NCBI GenBank assembly: GCA_011033025.1
Contig: WFMF01000056.1
Span: 248,001-312,000 of the forward strand
Length of the DNA: 64,000 nt
Source of the DNA: Beroe forskalii
Taxonomy: Eukaryota; Ctenophora; Nuda; Beroida; Beroidae
Direction of reading: 5' to 3'
A program made the position numbers and the translations under genes. Below the pieces are notes generated by a model. The model saw only the letters and a program-made list of their open reading frames with translations, was not told where the DNA came from and made no database searches. Positions 12,296-24,133 of the stretch are shown piece after piece; position 1 is the stretch's first letter; every line of letters begins with the position of its first letter.

Positions 12296-15200
12296 GTAAG
12301 GGGAGACAGGGAGACAGGGAGAAGGACGGGTTTGGAAGGGATGTGTAAAAAGGGATTGATTTGGAGGGGATGGGTTCAAGAAGGACGGGTTTGGAAGGGA
12401 TGTGTAAAAAGGGATTGATTTGGAGGGGATGAAGGACAGGTTTTCAAGGGATGGAAAGGTTTGGAGGATGTAAAAAAGACGATTTGGAGGGGGATGGGTT
12501 CGAAGGACGGGTTTGGGAGGGATGTGTAAAAAGGGATTGATTTGGAGGGGGTGGGTTCAAGAAGGACGGGTTTGGAAGGGATGTGTAAAAAGGGATTGAT
12601 TTGGAGGGGATGGGTTAAAGAAGGACGGGTTTGGAAGGGATGTGTAAAAAGGGATTGATTTGGAGGGGATGGGTTAAAGAAGGACGGGTTTGAAGGGATG
12701 TGTAAAGGGATTGATTTGGAGGGGATGGGTTCAAGAAGGACGGGTTTGGGAGGGATGTGTAAAGGGATTGATTTGGAGGGATAAGAAGGACGGGTTTGGG
12801 AGGGATGTGTAAAAAGGGATTGATTTGGAGGGGATGGGTTCAAGAAGGACGGGTTTGGAAGGGATGTGTAAAAAGGGATTGATTTGGAGGGGATGGGTTC
12901 AAGAAGGACGGGTTTGAAGGGATGTGTAAAAAGGGATTGATTTGGAGGGGATGGGTTCAAGAAGGACGGGTTTGGGAGGGATGTGTAAAAAGGGATTGAT
13001 TTGGAGGGGATGGGTTCAAGAAGGACGGGTTTGTGTAAGGAAGGGATGGTTAGACCCCAACTAATCGTGATGTGACGCGTCACGTCATGCGTCTCCTATT
13101 CTAACTAATCGTGATGTGACGTGTCACGTCACGCGTCATGTCACGATTAGTTAGAACAGGGGACGCGTCCCCTGTTCGAGAGGAAATCCTAACATCCTAA
13201 CGACCTCGCGCGCTCATTTCTTCTTGATTTCGACTGAGGATGTCAATGGGCAGAGCGGAATCCAGTGTCAAACAAAGAAACAATAAGTAAATTCATATGA
13301 TTTTTGACAAGAGGTCGTTATCAACTCAAGGTGAACGTTAAAGCTTCAACTCAGACTTGTTTTATTTTCTCAAAAATACTGCAATAACGCATCAACTTCA
13401 TTTATTATCAAGCTATCGATTGTCAGCAAAATTGAACGAACAACCAATAATTCCAAGGCACAACCGGAAAGTACACACTACACAGAGCAAGGACAAGCAA
13501 CATATCAGATAGCAACAGAGGAGAAATGGTGTCTGTTAATGAGGTAAGCGTTGACCCCTGCTGTAGTGCTGTAGGCTGATCAGGTGACCTATATCTCATA
13601 TCAACCGCCCTTGCATTATTGCTTGATACAGGTTACCTGATCTCTGATCAGTCTACAGCAGGGGTAAACGCCTACCTCATCAGCAGACACCATTTCTCTT
13701 GTGCTGTTATAGTGTTATCTGATATGTTGCTTGTCCTTGCTCTGTGTAGTGTGTGCTGTGTAGTTTCCGGTTGTGCCTTCGCATTATTGATTGTTCGTTC
13801 AATTTTGCTGACAATCGATAGATTGATAATATGCTTGATGCGTTATTGCAGTATTTTTGGGCAAATAAAACAAGTCTAAGTTGAAGCTTTAACTTTCACC
13901 TTGAGTAATTGTTAATAAAGACCTCTTGTCTTGTGACTTTTCAGAAATCATATGAAATTATTTATTTTATTGTTTCTTTGTTTGATACTGGATCTCGCTC
14001 TGCTCCTTTAAGTCAAAATCTAGAGGAAATGCGCGCGCGAGATCGTGACGTGACGCGTCACGTCACAAGTAGTTAGAACAGGTGACGTGTGACGTGACGC
14101 GTCATGTCACGATAAGTTGGGGTCCTAAGTATATGGCACTTCTTGTTAAGTTCCTTGTTTTCTACAGGTATGAAAATGGGGGTGTAGGTCAAAGAAATAT
14201 GCATCTTTTTCATTCACAGGGACTGCGATATGGGCAATTTCCGTATGCCCATAATATGGTAAATGACCATATATGGGTACACTTCGACGCTTATTAATAA
14301 CTTTATTAAAACCAAAGGAGTAACCAAAGAGATAGCATTATAGCAACATATTTTTTTCTCGTATACCCAGATTATCATAATTACCATATATGGGCATACG
14401 CGAGCAAAAATAGGCGGATGCCCATATATGGGCATATGAAAATCGGTGATAACTCAGCTTCTGGAGGTCGTAGGTCAAAAATTTTGGATCTATACCCCCA
14501 TTTTCTGGACTGAGGAACACGATGAGAAGGCTTAGAAATATGTTACTCAAGTGGAAAAAGAGATGGGTAACTTTTTACCGAAAATCACGATTTTTACAGG
14601 TAAAAATGGCTGTGGCCTGTGCACGTGCTTAAAATCATTTTTTCGCCTGAAACTTTTTTCTGCCAATTTGTATGTCCTAAAGGATAGCTTTTGACCCCGA
14701 ACAACATACAGTTCTCTAGTCGGGTAATTATGAAACGCCCTATTATCATACCCAGAGAACACGAATATGAGGTCAACACTAATTCTCGAATATCATCAGG
14801 AGTGGCCAAAACAACATATATGGGCATTTCGTATGTAAGACACTTGCCATATAATATGGTCTTTTGGCCATACCTGAGGGTATTTGGGAGGGATAAACCA
14901 CATATTATTCGTGTTCTCTGAGTATGATAATGTGGGTATAGAAGAAAAAATTATTTTGCTATCTCATTTGGTTTATTATGAGTTATTAAGCGTCGAAGTT
15001 ATACCCATACTAGAAAATGGTACTCGTCATTCCTTGATGATACGATAACGAAAAAATTTTGCTCCGTTGTCAAAAGAAAATTCAAAATTGTGTGCATTAA
15101 ATGAACCTCTCCTAAATAACTGGGCTTTTTGAATCCTATCCTTTTAACCCAAAAAGCCAAAATTGAAATTTTCTTCAAGCAACATTTGTTTCAGTTTACT

Positions 15201-18200
15201 GTACCGACGAAAGGGGGTCGTGTGCCACTAGCACGTCTGCTGAGCTTTGCGCCCGGCACTGGACTGTCAGGAACTGGTATTGTAGGCAGACTTGCGGAAT
15301 GTGTGAAGGTATTTAATGCTTAATTCGGTGACTTAAATGAGTCCATTTGACAGTTACTTATTTCAAAGTTATATTATTTTTATTATATAACGATCGTTAT
15401 ATATATTTTTTTGCTCCGATAATTTCCATTATATCACTCCAGTGCAGATAACCACAGTGCAATATAAGGGCATATTGCACTCTCAGATAATTGTTAGTAA
15501 TTAAAGTTGTGAAATTACAGAAGTCTTCTCGTTGGTGGATGGAACGTTCTATGCTAATGATCGCCGGAGTTTTAATTTAAACAGCTCCGATGGAAGTGAG
15601 TTATCCCTCCTCATCTACCAAGGCGGCACTGTCTGTGACGCTTACCCGTACAGCTTCACTGACCTAGCTGCAGACGCTATCTGCAGAAAGATGGGATTCT
15701 CTAAGATGAAGGAATGGAAAATGCTTGGCGGCGACTACGGGAAATTCAAATCAGTGATATGGGGAGGAATAAGGAGGAGACTGCATGATGTGAAGTGTGA
15801 CAGCAATGAATGGAGCGAGTGTACGTTTGATGAGGATGTTGGTGATGATTGTTATGCTAGCGAGAATATCCTTCTTTCTTGTGGTAAGAAACTGAATGTC
15901 TATGTCACTTCTTGTTTAGAGGGAGGGGGGGGTTCTAGCCAAATTTTTTGGAAAACAAGTTTCTGAGATAATGGTTGACCCAAAAGGTACACCTCGTGGG
16001 CCAACTTTTTGGCCGGGTTTGGCACCCCCAGTCCCAATGGCGCCGCTGTGGATGGGATCTGAGGTGTGCAATCGATAGATAATGGTCACCTGAGTTACCA
16101 TAAAAATATTTGAAGTCGATATTAAATACCTCAAAAAACCCCTAAATTGCCATTTTTGGTCCGAGGACCAGAAATTTTTTGGGGACCTGAATCAAAATTC
16201 AGCTCTATAACATAAGTGCGAAATTTAGTTTTGAAGCGATTCTGAAAATTTCATGTAAAAATATTGAAAAATAGCTGAGATTTTGAAAAAAATGTTAAGT
16301 CCATTATTGCCAAACCGCAAACCGGGAAAATGGCAATTTAGGGTTTTTAGAGGTTTTTTGGACCGTAAATCGTCATTTCAAGTTCAGCAATCAATCCCAA
16401 ACTTGCAGAGAATACGTAACCCAAAGCTATTTATAATCGAATAAAGTTGGTTTCATTCAAAAATATTGATATTTGGCCAAGTTATGGGCCAAAATAGGCT
16501 TGGTAACTCAGGTGACCATTATCTATCGAGTGTACACCTCGGATCCCGTCCAAGTCGCTTTTGGAAAAATGCACCCATTGTGGGCGCACTTTTGGCGGCG
16601 GCGCCAGTGGGCCTGGGGATACCAAACCTGGCCGAAAAGTTCGCCCACGGGGTGTACCTTTTGGGCCAATCATTATCTCAGAAACGTGTTTTCCAAAAAA
16701 TTTAATGGCTTGAACCCCCCCCCCAGACCCCAACTAATCGTGAAATGACGCGTCACGTCATGCATCCCCTGTTCTAACTAATCGTCACGTCACGCGTCAC
16801 GTCACGCGTCATGTCACGATTAGTTAGAACAGGGGACGCGTCCCCTGTTCGGAAGAAAATCCTAACTACTTAACTAATCATGACGTGATACGTCACGTCA
16901 CGATCTCGCGCGCGCATTTCTTCTAGATTTTGACTGAGGATGTCAATGAGCAGAGCGAAATCCAGTGTCAAACAAAGAAACAATAAATAACTTCATATCA
17001 TTTCTTCTTCATCCATTTCTTCTTTTTCTCATTCTTCGTGAGTTCTTGTTGCTTTTCTCATTCTTCGTGAGTTCTTGTTGCTTTGCTCCTCCTGCACCAT
17101 CACTCCTGTTACTTCAGCTCTCATCAGTTCTTATTTATCTTCAGCATCTCTCTGTTGGCTCTTTGGTCCATGCACTCTGTACGTGCCCACATTATGATCC
17201 CCGATCTCATCAAGTTCCTTTAAGTACCTATTTCAGTTTGTGGCCCCTTTTTTGCATTCTTACTTCTACTACCTCAAATCATTACGTTGATGACTTTGCA
17301 TCAAATCAATTCCAATCACCATAACACATCACCAAATCACATTATCATCTCTGTTTAACATAATGCTACTGACATGTGTGTGATTTGAACGACATTGCTT
17401 TTATCACAAATTATATTTTTAAAATTCTTGTAAAAAATCTTGTATGATTTCTGACAAGTCACAAGACAAGAGGTCTTTAACAACTCAAGGTGAAAGTTAA
17501 AGCTTCAACTTAAACTTGTTTTATTTGCCCAAAAATACTGCAATAACGCATCAACTTCATATAATCAATCTATCGATTGTCAGCAAAATTGAACGAACAA
17601 TCAATAATGCGAAGGCACAACCGGAAACTACACATTACACAGAGCAAGGACAAGCAACATATCAGATAGCAACAGAAGAGAAACGGTGTCTGCTGATGAG
17701 GTAGGCGGTGACACCTGCTGTATAGGCTGATCAGGTGACCTATGTCTCATATCAACCGCCCTTGCATTACTGCATGATACAGGTTACCTGATCTCTGATC
17801 AGTCTACAGCAGGGTTCAACGCCTACCTCATCAGCAGACACCATTTCTCTTCTGTTGCTATCTGTTATGTTGCTAGAGTCGCTCTGTGTGTGTGGCGGAT
17901 TTCATTATTGATTGCCTTCGCGACCAATTGTTCGTTCGATAGAATCGTATGAAGTTGATGCGTTATTGCAGTATTTTGGGCAAATAAAACAAGTCTAAGT
18001 TGAAGCTTACTTTCACCTGAGTTGTTAAAGACCCTTGTGAATAAAAGTAATGTCGTTCAAATCACACATGTCAGTAGCATTATGTTAAACAGAGATGATA
18101 ATGTGATTTGGTGATGTGTTATGGTGATTGGAATTGATTTGATGCAAAGGAATTACTACATGTGCACTGGCTTATATTGTGACCATTTTGTGTCGTGGTA

Positions 18201-18519
18201 TAATGCGCTAATCTAACTCTCCTAGTGGTATTGTTGCATTTATTGCACTCGGCTTCTCCTCGTGAAATTAGTGCTCTGATCAAACTCGGCTTCGCCTCGT
18301 GTGGTTAGTGCTGTTATGAGCACTCGGCAATGCCTCGTGCAATAACAGCAACAATACCACTACGGGTAGTTAGATTAGCGTATATAATCCAACTACAGAA
18401 TTCAGTACTAAATCCATGCACAATTTCAGAATCAGCGACCATTGAGGACATGGGGGAAGATGCTGTTAAGGAGGACAGTTACAAACCATCAGGGAGGCAT
18501 TATAAAGGCTACAACGGAG
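12214..18519 (+). CDS. Gene B: signal peptide, SRCR domain and acidic exon (inverted copy)
   Basis: Plus-strand exons 12214-12295 (signal peptide MKCFVLVSSLLVLTQ, then AATDGSQSGSQS), 15521-15883 (SRCR domain) and 18430-18519 (acidic exon ending HYKGYNGG). Every junction is phase 1, so all three join in frame. SRCR domains are extracellular protein-interaction modules, here on a secreted protein or larger receptor. No stop-bearing last exon was found after 18519; homology with copies A and C ends near 18985, before the place where their terminal exon would fall. The introns are filled by foldback elements. It could be a partial gene, or the SRCR exon may belong to another model. Confidence 0.45.
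12300..13045 (+). repeat. G-rich minisatellite in intron 1 of gene B
   Basis: About 54-60 bp units with AAGGACGGGTTTGG, GATGTGTAAAAAGGG and GATTTGGAGGGGAT, around 12-13 copies. A 235-codon minus-strand open frame (12376-13083) is a by-product of the repeat (Pro/Ser-rich). Confidence 0.85.
13053..14124. mobile_element. 1.07-kb palindromic element, GACCCCAAC ends
   Basis: Inverted ends GACCCCAACTAATCGTGA / GATAAGTTGGGGTC with (TGACGCGTCACG)-type subrepeats. The arms continue to a centre near 13610. The 86-codon frame inside is an arm artefact. A related copy starts at 16726. Confidence 0.8.
14160..15020. mobile_element. Foldback element with ATATGGGCAT motifs
   Basis: Inverted pairs include TTCGACGCTTA / TAAGCGTCGAAG and CCCAGAGAACACGAATA / CGTGTTCTCTGAG. 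Several CCATATATGGGCAT palindromes. No transposase. Confidence 0.6.
15521..15883 (+). CDS. SRCR-domain exon
   Basis: 363 nt, acceptor AATTACAG, donor CTTGTG|GTAAGA, phase 1-1, as is usual for single-exon SRCR domains. The frame holds TVCDAY, ADAICRKMGF, LHDVKCDSNEWSEC, GDDC and a final LLSC: six cysteines matching the group A set of positions. The Trp and Gly pattern fits although it is divergent (WKMLGGDYG). SRCR domains bind proteins or polyanions outside the cell (established). The exon is intact, with no stop or frameshift. Confidence 0.85.
15920..16724. mobile_element. Foldback element just after the SRCR exon
   Basis: Homopolymer G / C ends, with arms containing GGTGTACCTTTTGGGC and ATAATGGTCACCTGAG and their inverted partners. 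About 240-bp arms. It begins about 35 bp after the SRCR donor. Confidence 0.7.
16726..18150. mobile_element. Second GACCCCAAC palindromic element
   Basis: Left end and arm as in 13053-14124, with extra internal sequence (17005-17450) whose inverted partner is at about 18030-18150. The right outer end is missing. It includes a 27-bp direct repeat of CATTCTTCGTGAGTTC. Confidence 0.7.
18195..18385. mobile_element. Small foldback with CTCGGCTTCGCCTCGTG motifs
   Basis: Arms ACTCTCCTAGTGGTATTGTT and AACAATACCACTACGGGTAG. Related sequence at 20390-20520. It lies about 45 bp before the acidic exon of gene B. Confidence 0.6.
18430..18519 (+). CDS. Acidic exon, copy B
   Basis: 90 nt, phase 1-1, TTTCAG acceptor, GGAG|GTAATC donor. 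It encodes SATIEDMGEDAVKEDSYKPS then GRHYKGYNG. The middle differs most from the other copies; both ends are conserved. Confidence 0.6.
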
Positions 18520-19384
18520 GTAATCTCAAATTATAGTATACTTTTATTACGGTTCTTGATTCATAAGCTCGTAAGAATTAAAATTGTTCAGAGCAAGGAA
18601 TTGATTTGATATGAAGTACAGTAGGTGAAATATTTCACAACTAATACAAAGACCACTTTTTAAATAGATTTCACCAAAATTTATTCGGAGATATTATTGT
18701 TTTTCAGGAAATCGTGTTTGGTACGGACAGTAGCAACAGATTACTAAAACATAGCATCAAGAAACTACGAGAAAATCTAGAGAAAATTTGCAGTGAAAAT
18801 TCGGGGTATTATTTGATATTTTCCGTGGATACCTAATAATCATAACATTCGTTTCAATTGTCTTCAAAATCTATGTAATTTATCAAATCCCATCAGCTAT
18901 TCAGCTAAGATGGGCATCAATTCAACATGAGGACAAGGCAAAATAAAAGCCTATGAGAGTAGAACTCTGTTCGAACTTTCGAAGAAATTCATCTGCAAAC
19001 TTGGGACTATGACCGACAACATATCCAAAGATGAAGTTCTGGGATGGTCCCGTTCTCTCACAATCATCCTTACCGTTTTTGCTTTTTTTTGCGATTTTTT
19101 CGTATCAAAGTGTTTCAAACAAGCGCAAATATCTCAATGATCCCAAGAAGCCCAGAACTTTTCGACCACATTTTTGCAAAGTACATTGAATTTCCTTTCT
19201 GCGCTAGCGTTTTCTCACAATAAATTATCAAAAAATCCCGCGCGTTTTGCCAAAAATTAGTGTTATGGACAGTACGACGACGACCAAAAAACGACCACAA
19301 AACGGGAAACACTTCAAGGGAGAACCATAGAAGATAGAGCCGTAATCTAAAACGCATATGAAACTTTATAATGAGGTGCGTCAT

Positions 19385-19990
19385 GTTATTTTCGCCAAAT
19401 CCTTAATGGGATAAATGACCAATTAAAGTAATTATGGAATATAACTCAGAAAGTAAAAATGATAGCGACTTAATTCCAACGGTATCATTAACTAGAACCA
19501 AAATTACGTTTTATACGTTTAATTTGTGCACCAGTTCTCAACCGCCTAATGACTTAATGAGATAATTGGCCAATTAAAGTAATTATCGTGTATAACTCAG
19601 AAAGTAAAAATGACAGCGACTTCATTCCAACGATATCATTAACTCGAGCCAAAATTACGTTTTATACGTTTAATTTGAGTACTGGTTGTCAACTGCCTAA
19701 TGAGATATTTGGCCAATTAAAGTAATTATCGTGTATAACTCAAAAAGTAAAAATGATAGCGACTTAAATCCAACGGCATCATTAACTAGAGCCAAAATTA
19801 CGTTTTATACGTTTGATTTGAGTATCAGCTGCCAACCGCTTAATTATATTGATGGCCAATTAAAGTAATTATCTCGTATAAATATAATATAACTCAAAAA
19901 GTATATTTTTCTACAGCCGAAATTACGTTTTGTACATTTAATTTGAGCACCGGTTGTAAACTGCTTTAATGAGACTCCATTTCATAACAC
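19385..19990 (+). repeat. Tandem repeat of about 150 bp, four units
   Basis: Units contain GGCCAATTAAAGTAATTATC, AAGTAAAAATGA and AAATTACGTTTTATACG. Confidence 0.8.
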
Positions 19991-20274
19991 CAGAATGGAG
20001 GTAAGCCCGGGACCACATAGCTAGAACTACACTATTGAAGAAGACTTCCTATCACCCGAAGTCTCTTCGAGTTCTAACGCAAGTCAAAGACTCTTCTGGT
20101 TGGCATGGTGGCTCAACTCAAGTGTAGTGTGCCTGTGTGACTCAAAGACCTGGTTCGCCAATATTTGTTTTATCAGTTAATGAGATAATTGACTAATTAA
20201 AGCAATTATCACAACTTGAACTGAATTTCATAAGTTTTTTGCCAAAGAAGAGTGATATGGATAGCCAAAATTTT

Positions 20275-20600
20275 GGGCCTGTTAATACACAGCTCACTCG
20301 GCGCTGCTACGCAGCACCTCGTTCGCAAATATCGACATTTGCAATTCAAATTGATTAATATACGCTTAGAGCATGGCTGGGAATGCGCTAATATACGCTA
20401 ATGTAACGACGCATAGTGGTATTGTTGCACTTATTGCACGAGGCGAAGCCGAGTGCCAATAAGTGTATTAATCACACGAGGCGAAGCCGAGTGTTGATTA
20501 GTACACTAATGTGCATGAGGCGTTAGCAAATGTCGATATTTGCGAACGAGGTGCTGCGTAGCAGCGCCGAGTGAGCTGTGTATTAACAGGCCCAAAATCC
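20275..20600. mobile_element. Inverted-repeat element
   Basis: Ends TTTTGGGCCTGTTAATACAC / GTATTAACAGGCCCAAAAT, continuing through AGCTCACTCGGCGCTGC and its complement. Confidence 0.75.
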
Positions 20601-21565
20601 TCGGTTCCATTTTTAAGGACCCGGAACATCTACCTTGAATTTCGGAAAGGCGAAATCCTCGGTTCCATTTTTAAGGACCCGGAACATTTACCTTTAACTT
20701 CGCAAAGGCGAAATCCTCGGTTCCATTTTTAAGGACCCGGAACATTTACCTTTAATTTCAGAAAGGCGAAATCCTAGGTTCCATTTTTAAGGACCCGGAA
20801 CATCTACCTTTAATTTCGGAGAGGCGAAATCCTCGGTTCCATTTTTAAGGACCCGGAACAATTACCATTAACTTCGGAAAGGCGAAATCCTAGGTTCCAT
20901 TTTTAAGGACCCGGAACATTTACATTTAACTTCGGAAAGGCGAAATCCTAGGTTCCATTTTTAAGGACCCGGAACATCTACCTTGAATTTCGGAAAGGCG
21001 AAATCTTCAGTTCCTTTTTTAAGGACTCGGAACATTTACCTTGGATTTCGGATAGGCGAAATCTTCGGTTTCTTTTTTAAGGACCCGGAACATTTACCTT
21101 TAATTTCGGAAAGGCGAAATCCTCGGTTCCATTTTTAAGGACCCGGAACATTTACCTTTAATTTCGGAAAGGCGAAATCCTCGGCTCCATTTTTAAGTAC
21201 CCGTACCCGGAACATTTACCTTTAATTTCGGAAAGGCGAAATCCTCGGTTGCATTTTTAAGGACCCGGAACATTTACCTTTAATTTCGGAAAGGCGAAAT
21301 CCTCGGTTCCATTTTTAAGGACCCGGAACATTTACCTTTAATTTCGGAAAGGCGAAATCCTCGGTTCCATTTTTAAGGACCCGGAACATTTACCTTTAAT
21401 TTCGGAAAGGCGAAATCCTCGGTTCCATTTTAAGGACCCGGAACATTTACCTTTAATTTCGGAAAGGCGAAATCCTCGGTTCCATTTTTAAGGACCCAGA
21501 ACATTTACCTTAAATTTCGGAAATGCGAAATCCTCGGTTCCATTTTTGAGGACCCGGAACATTTA
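20596..21565 (+). repeat. 59-bp satellite array, about 16 units
   Basis: Unit contains CGAAATCCTCGGTTCC, TTTTTAAGGACCCGGAAC and TTACCTTTAATTTCGG. A detached fragment follows at 21993-22090. Confidence 0.92.
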
Positions 21566-21566
21566 C

Positions 21567-22220
21567 ACACATGCTATGACTGTATCGAGGGGTGGTTAGA
21601 GGACTACTACCTTGCACTGGTTTTCTTCCTAAATATGATTATAATACAAGTTCAGGGGATACAATCCACTTGAAAGTGCTCTACTTATTGAATGAGGTAT
21701 CATTGCGTGTAAATATGATTGCATATATATTGAATAACCGTCTGTACAGGAACAGCAAAGACCTGGGGAAAGACCTTCCTAAACTGACGCAAGAGACGCC
21801 TGACATTAAGATATCAGGCGCACATTACGTTGCCTCAACTGCTACCCCCACCCCAGATCTCTCCTTGTCTCGCTTCAGGTTTTACATTCTTTTGATTGAT
21901 TGATTCATGATTGAAAACCCTCATGAGGCACTGCTAAGGGCTTTTAAATATATGATATTATATTGTACTTTACATTCAAAAATATATGAATATACTATTT
22001 TTAAGGACCCGGAACATTTACCTTTAATTTCGGAAGGGCGTTCGGAAACGCGAAATCCTCGGTTCCATTTTTAAAGACCCGGAACATTTACACATGCTAT
22101 GACTGTATGGAAGGGTGGTTAGAGGACTGCTACCTTGCACTGGTTTTCTACCTAAATATGATTATAAAACAAGTTCAGGGGATACAATCCACTTGAAAGT
22201 GCTCTACTTCAGGTTTTACA
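21567..22220 (+). repeat. Partial duplication around the satellite's end
   Basis: The block 21567-21680 (ACACATGCTATGACTGTAT onward) recurs at 22090-22215, each time directly after a satellite unit. This suggests duplication of a satellite-flank junction. Confidence 0.6.
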
Positions 22221-23011
22221 TTCTTTTACTCATTATTGCCCACACTAGATAGCAGAAATCACTAATTTACTTGGCGATGGATGGTAAATGGTGAATTCTT
22301 TTTAATTTCATGCAATGGCATTCGTTTAGCTGCTTATTAACATCTCATTAACATGATCAGTGGCTTACTAGCTTACTCATGGGACCACGACATTGTCATG
22401 TCATCGACCAATTGGGGCGCGAGTCTGCAGTCAACTGGCTCACAGATTGGCTAATGTCAAATGGACCTGTGTGTAAGCTAATATTAGCAGTCACAATGAT
22501 AAAATACATGATTTTGTGGTTTGAACTTCCAAATTTTATGGAACTTATGACTTAATGATTTTCAAACTTTCAAAGCCCTAATGACTCATGGTTACCCCAA
22601 CGTGGGGTTTTACACATATACCTACATTTTATGAACACGGGACGACAGAAGTATCTGGTGGCTTATGAGTTTTTCCTTGAATTTTTCTCAACTTGTGCCA
22701 CTTGGCATGTCATCAAAATTTATGGTACTTTGCTTATGTGTGGACTGTAAATTAAATAAAATCAGAATTGTTTTGAAATTGTTTTTTAATTGTTTTTTTT
22801 TCATAGACACGTGCATATCGGGTCCATTTTTGGATACTTCCCGAGGGATGTATCCAGTTTAGATTAGCAGCTGAAGGGCGAGGGTCTAAACCAATATGAA
22901 CCCGATCAGGCAAGTCTCTACCGTATATTTATTATAGACTCCGATGAAAATGTCAGAGGTTTATATAAACATATAAAACTAATATGTATAACTAACCCCC
23001 TTCTATTTCAG

Positions 23012-23090
23012 AGAGTTCGTAGTGGCGTATAACCACGATGACCAGCAGCCTAAAGCCACACTATGTACTGTCGGAGGGAACAGCGGCTGA
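23012..23090 (+). CDS. Candidate terminal exon (copy C)
   Basis: Same frame and stop as 827-905, with a single copy of the acceptor unit. It is antisense to peptide gene C and beyond its 3' end. No known domain is recognised. Confidence 0.25.
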
Positions 23091-24077
23091 CAACCCACGA
23101 TTATACTAAACACCGCGCACGAGGAATAGGCGGTTGAACTTCATCAACTCACTACATCCTGATATGATAATGACGTCATCCTAACCGCCTATTTCTCGCG
23201 CGCGCTGTATAGGCAGTGTGGACAATATGATTTGTAAACCAAATAAATAGGCGGTCGAGAGTCCCGTCATTATCAGTAAATATCATTGCACGGTGAATGA
23301 TGTCAACTATGACTAATTAGGTACATGTCTTGTGATGTTCTTGTCGTTTATTATTCATAATCTACTACTTCTTGTGAAAAATAATAACCGGTTTTCCCAT
23401 CCTATTCACTCGTCCTTTGGAAAATAAAATGCTTTTAAAACACTTTTCAACAAAATCGTTACGTATATCGAATAAATGGTGCCTGAGTCAATGTCAATGG
23501 AGATGTGCCCAAATAAGTGCCTCAAATTTTCCTTTAATTAGTTTTTCTTTAAAAACTATGATTAATAACCGGAAAAATTAAAAAGTCTGAAATAATCGAC
23601 GTATTATTTTGAGGTTTTCTTGGTTTTGGTTTCTGTGGCTGGGTTTCCTGTGACCTAGAAGACCCATCGGGTCATCTAATTTTATACACGGAGAATATTT
23701 AATGTTTTCAATTTTAATAAAGTGTTAGCGAATTGAGATTATTTCACGACTATTTGTGTAATAATGATTAAAAACCTGATATTTTGTTATAAATATTATG
23801 ATTTAACTATTTATGATTTTGTGAAATAATATCCATCTTTTCTTTGATTCCACCGAAGCTTGATAAAACCAGCTCCATTTTGCCGTCATCCTTGCGAATT
23901 TATGATTGATGGAAACAATCTAATATGAAAATCCTATGAAACTTAATGTCATGATGATTAAATTAGTTTGCTATATTGTGGTTGGAAATCATAACACATG
24001 CACCTGTCACCTTTCACTGTATAGAATGAAACAAGTCTATCCAATGTATAGAATGAAACAAGTCCATCCACGACCTT

Positions 24078-24133
24078 TCATCTTGGGTTTGGTATCAAAG
24101 AACCACAGGCGAAACTCTGCAGCTTGCAATCTC
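24078..24133 (-). CDS. Candidate terminal Cys-pair exon, copy C
   Basis: ATGCAG acceptor, phase 1 entry, 17 residues then TGA: DCKLQSFACGSL followed by IPNPR. Relative to copy A the two residues changed inside the loop are Q for R and F for Y. A small length change (TTTGATACC versus TTTGTAACC) moves the stop. Confidence 0.42.

Larger units (their letters stand above)
8500..18990 (-). repeat. Large duplicated region, copy B (inverted, interrupted)
   Basis: Reverse complement of A and C. The matching blocks are about 8520-9137, 11474-12300 and 18400-18985. The rest is inserted foldback DNA plus the SRCR exon. Confidence 0.78.

Noticed and set aside
12376-13083. 235-codon Pro/Ser-rich minus-strand frame
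   Set aside because: It is the reverse of the G-rich intron minisatellite; the repeat keeps the frame open, and there is no start or splice context.
13619-13879. 86-codon membrane-like frame
   Set aside because: It lies in one arm of a palindromic element and is not kept in the related copy.
20596-21565. CRISPR-like array (regular repeats)
   Set aside because: There are no unique spacers; the whole 59-bp unit repeats, and the genome is plainly eukaryotic.
22665-22862. 65-codon frame with TCISGPF as an upstream exon for 23012-23090
   Set aside because: The matching part of copy A has a 13-bp difference that breaks the frame, and there is no good donor.
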